Shown piece after piece: positions 45,310 to 52,797 of a stretch of DNA of 62,886 nt; positions within the stretch are counted from its first letter, which is position 1; each line of letters starts with the position of its first letter. Both the position numbers and the translations under genes were made by a program. Origin of the DNA: Saccharopolyspora soli. Its GTDB lineage: Bacteria; Actinomycetota; Actinomycetes; Mycobacteriales; Pseudonocardiaceae. Where the stretch lies: positions 1-62,886 of the forward strand of contig NZ_JALBWV010000055.1 in the NCBI RefSeq assembly GCF_022678645.1, in the 5' to 3' direction. Below the pieces are notes generated by a model, which worked only from the letters and a program-made list of their open reading frames with translations, ran no database searches and was not told the DNA's origin.

Positions 45310-46227
45310 TCATTCTCCTCGGAGGGCTTCTCCGTCGGTTTCGAATGCTGCGGCCAGGGCTTCTCGCCACGGGCGCAGTGGCGTCAGACCCGCTTGTCGC
45401 CAGGCCGCGTCCGATAGGACCGAGTACGCCGGGCGCGGTGCTGGGCGGGGGAAATCCGCCGTTGTGCAGGGTTGGAGTCGGGCTTCTTCGAGGCCCAGGT
45501 GGGCGAAGATCGCTCGGGCGAACTCGTACCAGCTCGCTTGGCCGGAATTGGTGCAGTGCAACACCTTCTGCTCCGGGCCTTGGCGCCTGACGACCTTCTC
45601 CGCCAGCTCCAGCAGGCCGTGAGCGAGATCCGCCGCCCAGGTCGGTGAACCGACCTGATCGTCCACAACGGACAGTGAGTCCCGCTCACGGGACAGGCGG
45701 GCCATCGACTTCACGAAGTTCCCGCCTCGTGCGCCGTAGACCCAAGCGGTGCGCACCACCCAGACCCGAGCGCCGGACTCCAGCACGGCGTGTTCGCCTT
45801 CGAGCTTGGTTCGTCCGTACACCGTTCGCGGGCCGGTCACATCCGTCGGCTCATAAGGCCGGTCGGCATCGCCGGGGAACACGTAATCCGTTGACACGTG
45901 CACCAGCGGAAGTCCGCTGTTGCGGCATGCTTTCGCCAGCGCGGCAGCGCCATCGACGTTGATCCTTCTCGCGCGGTCCGGATCGGATTCGGCTGCGTCC
46001 ACCGCCGTGTACGCGGCGGGATTGATCACCACCGGACGCAACTCGGCGTCTCGGGCGGCCTCGGCGAAGGAGTCCACCGCGTCGGTGACCTCCTCGCCGT
46101 CGGTGATGTCCAGCTCACCAGAACCTGGCGCGTGGACCAGCGAACCAGCCCGCGCGGCGAGGATCCGGGTCAACTCCGAACCGAGCTGGCCCCGACCGCC
46201 GGGCACCAGGACGGCGAGGCGGCTCAT
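45310..46227 (-). CDS. rmlD: dTDP-4-dehydrorhamnose reductase
   Basis: Last step of dTDP-L-rhamnose synthesis, NADPH reduction of dTDP-4-dehydrorhamnose. The 305-residue short-chain dehydrogenase starts RLAVLVPGGRGQLGSELTRI, a GxxGxxG nucleotide site. It has VVINPAAYTAVDAAESD, the catalytic LVHVSTDYVFPGD (Ser/Thr) and YGRTKLEGE with the YxxxK pair, then VWVVRTAWVYG. The ATG at 46227 gives the family N-terminus and overlaps the rmlB stop by four bases (ATGA). Its product feeds WbbL. Confidence 0.95.
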   Translation of the reverse strand: MSRLAVLVPGGRGQLGSELTRILAARAGSLVHAPGSGELDITDGEEVTDAVDSFAEAARDAELRPVVINPAAYTAVDAAESDPDRARRINVDGAAALAKACRNSGLPLVHVSTDYVFPGDADRPYEPTDVTGPRTVYGRTKLEGEHAVLESGARVWVVRTAWVYGARGGNFVKSMARLSRERDSLSVVDDQVGSPTWAADLAHGLLELAEKVVRRQGPEQKVLHCTNSGQASWYEFARAIFAHLGLEEARLQPCTTADFPRPAPRPAYSVLSDAAWRQAGLTPLRPWREALAAAFETDGEALRGE

Positions 46228-47213
46228 CTCGTCGCCGCCGACCGGGCCTTCAGCGGCTCCCACCAGTCGCGGTTGTCCCGGTACCACCGCACGGTGTCGC
46301 GCAAACCGGTCTCGAAGTCCACTTTCGGCTCGTACCCCAGTTCCTGGACGATCTTGCGGTGGTCCACCGAGTACCGGCGGTCGTGGCCCTTGCGGTCGAC
46401 GACGGGCTGCACCATCGACCAGTCCAGGTCCAGTTCGGCCAGCAACCGTTCGGTCAGCTCCTTGTTGGTCAGCTCGGTGCCGCCGCCGATGTTGTAGATC
46501 TCACCCGCGCGCCCCGACTCGGCCACCAGTTGGATGCCCTGGCAGTGGTCGCTGACGTGCAACCAGTCCCGCACGTTCAGCCCGTCGCCGTAGAGCGGGA
46601 CTTTGCGGCCGTCCATCAGGTTCGTGATGAACAGCGGCAGCACCTTCTCCGGGAACTGGTACGGCCCGTAGTTGTTGGAGCAGCGGGTGATGCACACCGG
46701 CAGGCCGTGCGTGCGGTGGTAGGCGCGGGCCAGCAGGTCCGAACCCGCCTTCGCCGCCGAGTACGGGGAGTTCGGCTCCAGCAGGTGGTCTTCGGGCCAG
46801 GAGCCGGACTCGATGGAGCCGTAGACCTCGTCGGTGGAGACGTGCACGAACTTGCCGACCTCGGCCTCAAGCGCGGCCTGCAGCAGCACGTTGGTACCGA
46901 CGACGTTGGTGACCACGAAGGCGTCCGAGCCGGTGATGGAGCGGTCCACGTGGGATTCGGCGGCGAAGTGCACCACCACGTCCACGCCGACCAGCAGGCT
47001 GGTGACGAGTTCGCGGTCGCAGATGTCGCCGCGGACGAACTTCAGCCGCGGGTTTTCCGCGACCGGCTTGAGGTTCGCCTCGTTGCCCGCGTAGGTGAGC
47101 TTGTCGAGCACGATCACCTCGGCGTCGGCGAAGTCGGGATAGGCTCCGTCGAGCAGTTGCCGAACGTAGTGCGAGCCGATGAAACCGGCTCCGCCGGTGA
47201 CCAGAATCCGCAT
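46224..47213 (-). CDS. rmlB: dTDP-glucose 4,6-dehydratase
   Basis: Converts dTDP-glucose to dTDP-4-keto-6-deoxyglucose, the second step to dTDP-rhamnose. The 329-residue extended SDR has the NAD loop MRILVTGGAGFIGSHYVRQL, VVHFAAESHVDRSI, the catalytic FVHVSTDEVYGS with the DE pair, and YSAAKAGSDLLARAYHRTHG with YxxxK. RCSNNYGPYQFPEKVLPLFI follows, all classical RmlB residues. The ATG at 47213 follows GAGGAAGGGCGCG. It is the first gene of the leftward rmlB-rmlD pair; rmlA and rmlC are not in the window. Confidence 0.97.
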   Translation of the reverse strand: MRILVTGGAGFIGSHYVRQLLDGAYPDFADAEVIVLDKLTYAGNEANLKPVAENPRLKFVRGDICDRELVTSLLVGVDVVVHFAAESHVDRSITGSDAFVVTNVVGTNVLLQAALEAEVGKFVHVSTDEVYGSIESGSWPEDHLLEPNSPYSAAKAGSDLLARAYHRTHGLPVCITRCSNNYGPYQFPEKVLPLFITNLMDGRKVPLYGDGLNVRDWLHVSDHCQGIQLVAESGRAGEIYNIGGGTELTNKELTERLLAELDLDWSMVQPVVDRKGHDRRYSVDHRKIVQELGYEPKVDFETGLRDTVRWYRDNRDWWEPLKARSAATR

Positions 47214-47307
47214 CGCGCCCTTCCTCGCCGGGGTCGTCCGCGCCCCGCGACAGCGGACCGCGTGCGCAGTCTGGCATGCCACGGCCAGCGATGAATAAGG
47301 CTCCCGT

Positions 47308-47362
47308 GTTACCTAGGGTTACGGATTTAAGTCACTCTTATGAGTGATATCACCCCTAATAC
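47308..47362. promoter_or_regulatory. Possible regulatory region between rmlB and LCP gene
   Basis: The divergent 256-base gap is AT-rich in its middle. It has a direct repeat GTTAC-N5-GTTAC (47308-47322), spaced one helical turn like OmpR-class (MtrA-type) sites. A palindrome TCACTC-TTAT-GAGTGA lies at 47332-47347, and a TAATAC -10-like hexamer at 47357-47362 on the plus strand. No -35 is clear. Confidence 0.35.
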
Positions 47363-47469
47363 TGGGACCTGCCCAAGCACCCACCGATCACCGATAGCCT
47401 GCAATCGAACACGAGCAAAATCACTCCGCTGAGGTGTAACACTCGCCGGAAGGCCAAGGAGGATGCGGC

Positions 47470-49188
47470 GTGGAGGACCGGCCGAGGTGGCCTGGCGGCC
47501 CGCAGGGTCAGCCGGGCAGACCCGTTCCGCCCCGCGGGACCGGCGGTCAAGGCCGACCCGGTGCCGGGAGTGGCACCCCGCCAGGTGGCCGTCGCGGTGC
47601 CGCGCCACCTCCCGGCGGTCCCGGCCGCAGGCCAGCGCAGAGTGACGCTCGACGCCGTCCGCCCACCCGATCCGGTCAGGAGCCGCTTCCCCCGGAAGAT
47701 GACGTCTGGCAGCGCCGTCGCAAGAACCGGGGCGCGCGCAATGCCGGTCGTGTGCTGGTCGCGCTGCTGTCCGTGGTGGTGCTGAGCACCACCGGTTTCG
47801 GCTGGGCGATGTTCCGGCCAGGCGCGGGCGGCACCTCGACCGCCGACGTCATCGGTAGCGGGCTCAACGCCCCGGACGGCGCGACCGACATCCTGCTGAT
47901 CGGCAACGACAGCCGCACCGATGCCTTCGGAAACCCGCTGCCCGCCGACGTGCTGCGCGAACTGCGCACCACCCAGGAAGGCGGCGACCTCACCGACGCC
48001 ATGATCCTGGTCCGCATCCCCAACGGTGCCCAGAGCGCCAGCGCGATCTCCTTCCCGCGCGACACGCTCGTCGACATCGGCCTCGGCGAGGGCAAGACCA
48101 AGCTCACCGAGACGATGAACCGGGGCAAGGACGCCGAACGGGCGAAGCTGCAGAAGCAGGGCATCACCGACCAGAAGGAACTCGACGAGAAGTCCCGGCT
48201 GGCCGGGAAACAACTGCTGCTCAAGACGATCGAGAACATCACCGGCGTCAGCATCGACCACTACGCCGAGGTCAACCTGCTCGGCTTCTACGACATCACC
48301 AACGCCATCGACGGCGTCGAGGTCTGCCTCAACGAAGCCACCAAGGACAGCTATTCCGGCGCGAACTTCCAGAAGGGCGTGCAGACCATCTCCGGCGGCG
48401 ACGCGCTGGCGTTCGTGCGCCAGCGGCACGGCCTGATCAACGAGCTGGAACGCGGCAAACGCCAGCAGGCGTTCATGTCCGCGCTGGCCCACAAGATCAT
48501 GTCCACCGGCACGCTGACCAACCCGGCCAAGCTGACGAACCTGGTCAACGCCATCAAGAAGTCGGTCATCCTGGACCCCGAGCTGGCCAGCGACATCCTC
48601 GGTTTCGCCCAGCAGATGCAGGGCATCGCCGGTGGCAACGTGCAGTTCTACGGGGCTCCGGTGCACCTGGTCGGGCCGTCTGGGCAGGAGGACGTCACGC
48701 TCCGGATCCCGGAGGTCAGGCAGTTCGCCGCGGACTTGCTGCTGTCGCCGACCGAGCGGCAGCAGAAGCAGGCCGCCCAGCAGTCCCGGTCGGCGGTCTC
48801 GGTCAGCGTCTACAACGCCTCCGGGATCAGCGGTCTGGCGGCGCGGGTGCTCGACGAACTCTCCGGACAGGGCTTCCAGTCCGGCAGCAGCTCCAACGCC
48901 GACACCATGGACAACTCGGTGATCTACTACGCCACCGGTGAGGAGGCGGCGGCCAAGCAGGTGGCCGACGCCCTCGGCGGAGTGCCCACCGAAGCGCGCT
49001 CGGACGTCCAGGCGGGCAGCGTCCAGGTGTACCTGGGCAAGGACTACAAGGGACCTGGCGCGCAGAACTTCACCAGCGGGCAGACCGTTCGGCTCGACGG
49101 GCTGCGCCAGGCCGCCCCGTTCCCCGCCCAAGTGGGCACCACCGAGGAACAACCCATCACCGCCGACGGAGTGCCCTGCGTGAACTAA
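47470..49188 (+). CDS. LCP-family (LytR-CpsA-Psr) cell wall ligase with LytR_C domain
   Basis: Attaches lipid-linked polymer (arabinogalactan in relatives) to peptidoglycan. The 572-residue protein has a 90-residue Pro/Gly/Arg-rich cytoplasmic tail, one membrane segment (about 94-112, VLVALLSVVVLSTTGFGWAM), and the LCP domain with DILLIGNDSRTDAFG, SAISFPRDTLVDIG, the insert KTKLTETMNRG, and GGDALAFVRQRHGL with the key Arg residues. The C-terminus carries a LytR_C domain (VSVSVYNASGISGLAARVLD). Start GTG after AAGGAGGATGCGGC. It corresponds to Rv3267 by position. Confidence 0.93.
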   Translation: MEDRPRWPGGPQGQPGRPVPPRGTGGQGRPGAGSGTPPGGRRGAAPPPGGPGRRPAQSDARRRPPTRSGQEPLPPEDDVWQRRRKNRGARNAGRVLVALLSVVVLSTTGFGWAMFRPGAGGTSTADVIGSGLNAPDGATDILLIGNDSRTDAFGNPLPADVLRELRTTQEGGDLTDAMILVRIPNGAQSASAISFPRDTLVDIGLGEGKTKLTETMNRGKDAERAKLQKQGITDQKELDEKSRLAGKQLLLKTIENITGVSIDHYAEVNLLGFYDITNAIDGVEVCLNEATKDSYSGANFQKGVQTISGGDALAFVRQRHGLINELERGKRQQAFMSALAHKIMSTGTLTNPAKLTNLVNAIKKSVILDPELASDILGFAQQMQGIAGGNVQFYGAPVHLVGPSGQEDVTLRIPEVRQFAADLLLSPTERQQKQAAQQSRSAVSVSVYNASGISGLAARVLDELSGQGFQSGSSSNADTMDNSVIYYATGEEAAAKQVADALGGVPTEARSDVQAGSVQVYLGKDYKGPGAQNFTSGQTVRLDGLRQAAPFPAQVGTTEEQPITADGVPCVN

Positions 49189-49208
49189 TCGATCGCACGG
49201 CTCGTCCC

Positions 49209-49238
49209 GCGTGGCGGTGCTGGTAGCGGAACGTCAGA
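49209..49238. repeat. Intergenic repeat, copy B
   Basis: Thirty bases starting GCGTGGCGGTGC, 27 of 30 identical to copy A at 35965-35994. It runs into the terminator stem at 49234. Confidence 0.6.
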
Positions 49239-49262
49239 GGTTTTGTGACCAAAACCCGCTGA
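49234..49262 (+). terminator. Hairpin after the first LCP gene
   Basis: GGTTTTG (49239-49245) pairs with CAAAACC (49250-49256) over a TGAC loop, extended by TCAG/CTGA after a small bulge. It lies 46 bases past the stop and overlaps the end of repeat copy B. Confidence 0.6.
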
Positions 49263-49326
49263 GCGGCCCGCCGCCGCTGCGGAGCCGATAGCCTGGTTCG
49301 TCGGCGCAGCATTGGGGGAGGCGAAG

Positions 49327-50505
49327 GTGGGCGAACCGGAACAGGAACCGGAGACCGAGCAGTCGACGGGTTCACGCCGGTCCGGGGTTCGCATCGCTGG
49401 CCGCAGCCTGCTGGCGCTGGTCTCAGCGGTCGTGCTGGCCCTCACCGCGATCGGCTGGATCGTGGTGGACCGGCTCAGCGACGTCAGTTCGACCGAGGTC
49501 CTCGCCGACGTGCCGCAGGCCCCGCCCGCCGACGACGGCGCCACGGACGTGCTGCTGGTGGGCAACGACAGCCGCACCGACGCGCAGGGCAACCCGCTGC
49601 CCGAGAGCGTGCTGAAACAGCTGCGCACCGAGGCCATTGGTGGCCTGAACACCGACAGCCTCGTGGTGATCCGGATTCCGCACACCTCGGCGCCGCCGAC
49701 CGCGGTGTCCATTCCTCGCGACACCTACACCGCGGTGCCCGGTGGTCGGTCCGAGAAGATAAACGCCGTCTACGGGCTGACGAAGAGCGCTGCGGCGGAC
49801 AAGTTGCGCACCGAAGGCAAGCCGCAGGCATCCGTCGAGCACGAAGCGGGGCTGGCCGGGCAGCGTGCGCTGGTGCAGACCGTGCAGAACCTCACCGGGA
49901 TCCGCATCGACCACTACGCGGAGATCAACCTGCTCGGCTTCTACGAGCTCACCGAGGCCGTCGGCGGGGTGGACGTCTGCTTGCAGCAGGCGACCAGCGA
50001 CAAGGACTCCGGCGCCGATTTCGCCGCTGGGCAGCACACCATCTCCGGTGGCGACGCGCTGGCGTTCGTGCGGCAGCGGCACGGTCTGCCGCGCGGTGAC
50101 CTGGACCGGATCGTGCGCCAGCAGGTGTTCATGGCCGCGCTGGCCAACAAGGTGCTGTCCACCGGCACGCTCACCGACCCGGCGATGATCAACGACCTGG
50201 TGCGGGCCACCCAGCGCTCCGTGGTGCTGGACGAGGACTGGGATCCGTTGGGTTTCGTGCAGCGGATGCAGGAACTGGCCGCAGGTCGGGTCACGTTCGT
50301 GACGCTGCCGGTGACCGACACCGGAGCCCGCGACGATCGGGGGCAGAGCATCGTCAACGTCGATCCGGCTGCGGCGCAGCGCTTCTTCGGCGCGCTGACC
50401 GCGGCACCGCCCGGACTGGTCGCCACGCCGCGACTGCAACTGGACGGCACCGCCCACCGCCAGCAGCCGATCACCTCCGACGGCAGCATTCCCTGCGTGA
50501 ATTGA
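49327..50505 (+). CDS. LCP-family (LytR-CpsA-Psr) cell wall ligase
   Basis: Second LCP paralogue, 392 residues. A short cytoplasmic tail precedes one membrane segment (about 25-48, LLALVSAVVLALTAIGWIVV) and the LCP domain with DVLLVGNDSRTDAQGNPLPE, TAVSIPRDTYTAVPGG, SEKINAVYGL and GGDALAFVRQRHGLPRGDLD. It lacks the LytR_C domain of its neighbour. The product ends DGSIPCVN, closely matching the neighbour's DGVPCVN, which supports tandem duplication. The GTG at 49327 follows GGGGGAGGCGAAG; a TTG at 49312 overlaps that site. A single shared substrate or redundant ligation role is possible. Confidence 0.92.
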   Translation: MGEPEQEPETEQSTGSRRSGVRIAGRSLLALVSAVVLALTAIGWIVVDRLSDVSSTEVLADVPQAPPADDGATDVLLVGNDSRTDAQGNPLPESVLKQLRTEAIGGLNTDSLVVIRIPHTSAPPTAVSIPRDTYTAVPGGRSEKINAVYGLTKSAAADKLRTEGKPQASVEHEAGLAGQRALVQTVQNLTGIRIDHYAEINLLGFYELTEAVGGVDVCLQQATSDKDSGADFAAGQHTISGGDALAFVRQRHGLPRGDLDRIVRQQVFMAALANKVLSTGTLTDPAMINDLVRATQRSVVLDEDWDPLGFVQRMQELAAGRVTFVTLPVTDTGARDDRGQSIVNVDPAAAQRFFGALTAAPPGLVATPRLQLDGTAHRQQPITSDGSIPCVN

Positions 50506-50598
50506 CCTGGCCGGACGCGACTGGCTGGGCCAGCACGGCACAACAGCTCGCGGATCTCACCGCATCACCCGGACGAGACGAGCGCGAGGACGGTCTCC

Positions 50599-50604
50599 TA
50601 GGCT
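50599..50604 (+). promoter_or_regulatory. -10 box for leaderless TIGR03089 gene
   Basis: TAGGCT, exactly six bases before the ATG at 50611, with no Shine-Dalgarno sequence between. Confidence 0.5.
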
Positions 50605-50610
50605 CGAAGC

Positions 50611-51324
50611 ATGAGCGTTACCCAGGCACTGCTCGGTCCGCTGTTGGCCAGCGGCGCGCCGAAGCCGCTGATCACGCACTACGACGACGCCACCGGGGCG
50701 CGCATCGAACTCTCCCGCGCCACCACCGCGAACTGGGCGGCGAAGACGGCGAACTGGCTCGTCGACGAGATCGACCTGGAACCGGGTGGGCCGGTGTTGG
50801 TAGCGCTACCGGCGCACTGGCAGACCGTCGGGGTCCTGCTGGGTGCGTGGTGGTGCGGTGCGCGCATCACTGATGACCCGCAGGGTGCCGAAGTGGCGTT
50901 CGTTCCCGCCGCAGATCTGGAAATCGGCAAGGGAGCGCACACCGTGGCGGCCGTGGGGCTGGACGCACTGGGAGCTCCGGTGCGCGGCCTGCCGGGCGGC
51001 GTGGCCGACTACGTGTCGGACATCCGGGTGCACGGCGACGATTTCAGCCCGCTTTCGCCGATCGACGGCAGCGAACCGGCGTTGCTGGACCTGTCCGTCG
51101 ACGACCTGGTCAACAGGGCTCGACGGCGCGCCGAGGCACTGCACATCGGCCGCGACGACCGCGTTCTGTCCACATTGGAATGGGATCTGCCGGATGGCGT
51201 CGTGGACGGCTTCCTCGCCGTGCTGGCCGCACAGGCGTCCCTGGTGCACTGCACCAACCCCGATCCCGAGAAGCTGGATCGACGCCGGTCCGACGAACGC
51301 ATCACCGTGGAACTGCGACCGTGA
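50611..51324 (+). CDS. TIGR03089 family protein
   Basis: A 237-residue actinobacterial family member that looks like a truncated AMP-binding (acyl-CoA synthetase) N-terminal fragment. It has ITHYDDATGARIELSRATTA, LVDEIDLEPGGPVLVALPAH, LLGAWWCGARITDD and DDLVNRARRRAEAL. The P-loop and catalytic C-terminal domain of synthetases are absent, so it is not expected to be a working ligase. Its position after LCP genes is the same as Rv3268. The ATG has a TAGGCT box six bases upstream and no ribosome binding site. Function unknown. Confidence 0.85.
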   Translation: MSVTQALLGPLLASGAPKPLITHYDDATGARIELSRATTANWAAKTANWLVDEIDLEPGGPVLVALPAHWQTVGVLLGAWWCGARITDDPQGAEVAFVPAADLEIGKGAHTVAAVGLDALGAPVRGLPGGVADYVSDIRVHGDDFSPLSPIDGSEPALLDLSVDDLVNRARRRAEALHIGRDDRVLSTLEWDLPDGVVDGFLAVLAAQASLVHCTNPDPEKLDRRRSDERITVELRP

Positions 51325-51336
51325 CCGCTGTTCGCT

Positions 51337-51378
51337 CGTGAGTGCGTAGCCGGGCTGGAGCCCGGTTGTGCACTCACG
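51337..51378. repeat. Hairpin repeat, copy 2 (terminator-like)
   Basis: CGTGAGTGCGTAGCCGGG (51337-51354) and CCCGGTTGTGCACTCACG (51361-51378), loop CTGGAG. Compared with copy 1 at 38383-38424, outer bases and the CCGGG core are conserved and both are followed by ACC. It lies between convergent genes whose stops are 59 bases apart, so it probably terminates both. Confidence 0.72.
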
Positions 51379-51383
51379 ACCCG

Positions 51384-51809
51384 TCAGGCCGCGATCTGCT
51401 CCCGTGCTCGGGTCGAATGGCTCCTGAACAGTGCGGAAATGGTGTAGCGGGGGCTGCTGAAACCGAGCGCGAGACTGGCCGCAGCGAGCACCAGCACGTA
51501 TTCGAAACCACCGTCCGCCGCGAAGAACCCGGCGCTGAGGTGCACCAAGAACAGCGCGCCGACCATGATCGCCGCGAGCAGGATCCCGGCGATCGGTAGC
51601 AGCACGCCCAGGATCAGCGCCGCGCCACCGAGCAGTTCGACCAGCGCGGTGAACCACGCCGCGACCGCGGGCAGCCCCAGCTCACCGAACGAAGCGACGA
51701 CGTTGTCGATTCCGTTGAGCACGAACTTCTGGTAGGCGTGCGCGAGGAACGTCGCACCCACGACGAGGCGCGCGACCAAGACCATCACATCGCGAAGACT
51801 GTGCTGCAT
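51384..51809 (-). CDS. DoxX family membrane protein
   Basis: A 141-residue integral membrane protein with four hydrophobic helices, matching the DoxX family: LVARLVVGATFLAHAYQKF in helix 1, VAAWFTALVELLGGAALILG, LPIAGILLAAIMVGALFLVH and YVLVLAAASLALGF. Mycobacterial DoxX forms a complex with superoxide dismutase, but members here are of unknown role. The ATG at 51809 follows AAAGGTTTCCC; the upstream 26 codons of the frame are not family-like. Confidence 0.85.
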   Translation of the reverse strand: MQHSLRDVMVLVARLVVGATFLAHAYQKFVLNGIDNVVASFGELGLPAVAAWFTALVELLGGAALILGVLLPIAGILLAAIMVGALFLVHLSAGFFAADGGFEYVLVLAAASLALGFSSPRYTISALFRSHSTRAREQIAA

Positions 51810-52247
51810 TGGGAAACCTTTCGAAGTCGGTTCTTGCCACCCATGTGAAGCCTCAAGCAGCCCGGATTGTTTTGCACGGCGGTGCAAGCCGCGGAGCGCA
51901 GCGGCTCACGTTGTCCGCTTGACGATCACCCGGCACAGCCGATCCGCACGAGTTCCGACTCGCCCGGCCGAGAAGATGCTCACACGGCTTCCGCGCTGCG
52001 AAATGAAATCGCGACAAATCGCCAGAAAACCGGGAACAGCCAGCACCGCCGTTGACCACCCTGGGCAACGTCGGGAAATACGTGGCACCCAGGCCCTTTT
52101 CACCACCTGCGGCGGGTCGTTCACACCGAAGGAAGCGCTCGATCGCTTCGAAACTCCACTGTGGACGAAATTGGAACCGGGTCAACGCGCCGTTCGCCGG
52201 AGGTCAGCCCGAACTCGGGTTGCGCCGGGGTGCGCACCGCCGTTGCG
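51810..52247. other. 438-base gap between DoxX and purE genes
   Basis: No gene recognised. Frames on both strands (for example 51853-52185 minus) are Arg/Pro-rich without ribosome binding sites. Moderately AT-richer stretches near 51980-52060 may hold the DoxX promoter, but no hexamer pair was convincing. Confidence 0.4.
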
Positions 52248-52769
52248 TCAGGACTGGGTGGCCTTGCGTTGCAGGGCGGTGTGCTTGTCGAGGACCGCGG
52301 TTTCCAGATTGGCCTGGAACTCGGCCATGGCCGCGCGCAGGCGCGCCCCCTGCTCACCGCAGTCCGCTGCCAGGGTGCGGACCGCGAGCAGACCGGCGTT
52401 GCGGGCGCCGCCCACCGACACCGTCGCCACCGGGACCCCCGCAGGCATCTGCACGATCGACAGCAGCGAATCCATGCCGTCGAGGTACTTCAACGGCACC
52501 GGGACGCCGATCACCGGCAACACCGTGGCCGCAGCGACCATGCCCGGCAGATGCGCGGCCCCGCCCGCTCCGGCGATGATCACCCGGATTCCGCGGTCGG
52601 CCGCGGTGCGCGCGTAGTCGAGCATCCGCTGCGGCGTGCGGTGCGCGGAGTAGACGCCGACCTCGAACGGCACCTCGAACTCGGTGAGCGCATCCGCCGC
52701 CGCCTGCATCACCGGCCAGTCGGAATCGCTGCCCATGATCACGCCGACCAGTGGGTTCTCGCCTGCCAC
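52248..52769 (-). CDS. purE: N5-carboxyaminoimidazole ribonucleotide mutase (class I PurE)
   Basis: Rearranges N5-CAIR to CAIR in de novo purine synthesis. The 173-residue enzyme has the signature VGVIMGSDSDWPVMQAAADA, the catalytic-His loop SAHRTPQRML, and IIAGAGGAAHLPGMVAAAT, all class I PurE. The GTG start follows GAGAGGTCCGAGC. It lies 28 bases after purK on the same strand, the usual operon order in actinobacteria. Confidence 0.97.
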   Translation of the reverse strand: MAGENPLVGVIMGSDSDWPVMQAAADALTEFEVPFEVGVYSAHRTPQRMLDYARTAADRGIRVIIAGAGGAAHLPGMVAAATVLPVIGVPVPLKYLDGMDSLLSIVQMPAGVPVATVSVGGARNAGLLAVRTLAADCGEQGARLRAAMAEFQANLETAVLDKHTALQRKATQS

Positions 52770-52797
52770 GCTCGGACCTCTCGATTTCTGCTTCGCG

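Noticed and set aside
47356..49152. 598-codon minus-strand frame opposite the first LCP gene
   Set aside because: Antisense shadow; the LCP gene has a strong SD and complete motifs.
51853..52185. 110-codon minus-strand frame between DoxX and purE
   Set aside because: No ribosome binding site, composition unlike neighbours, no family pattern.
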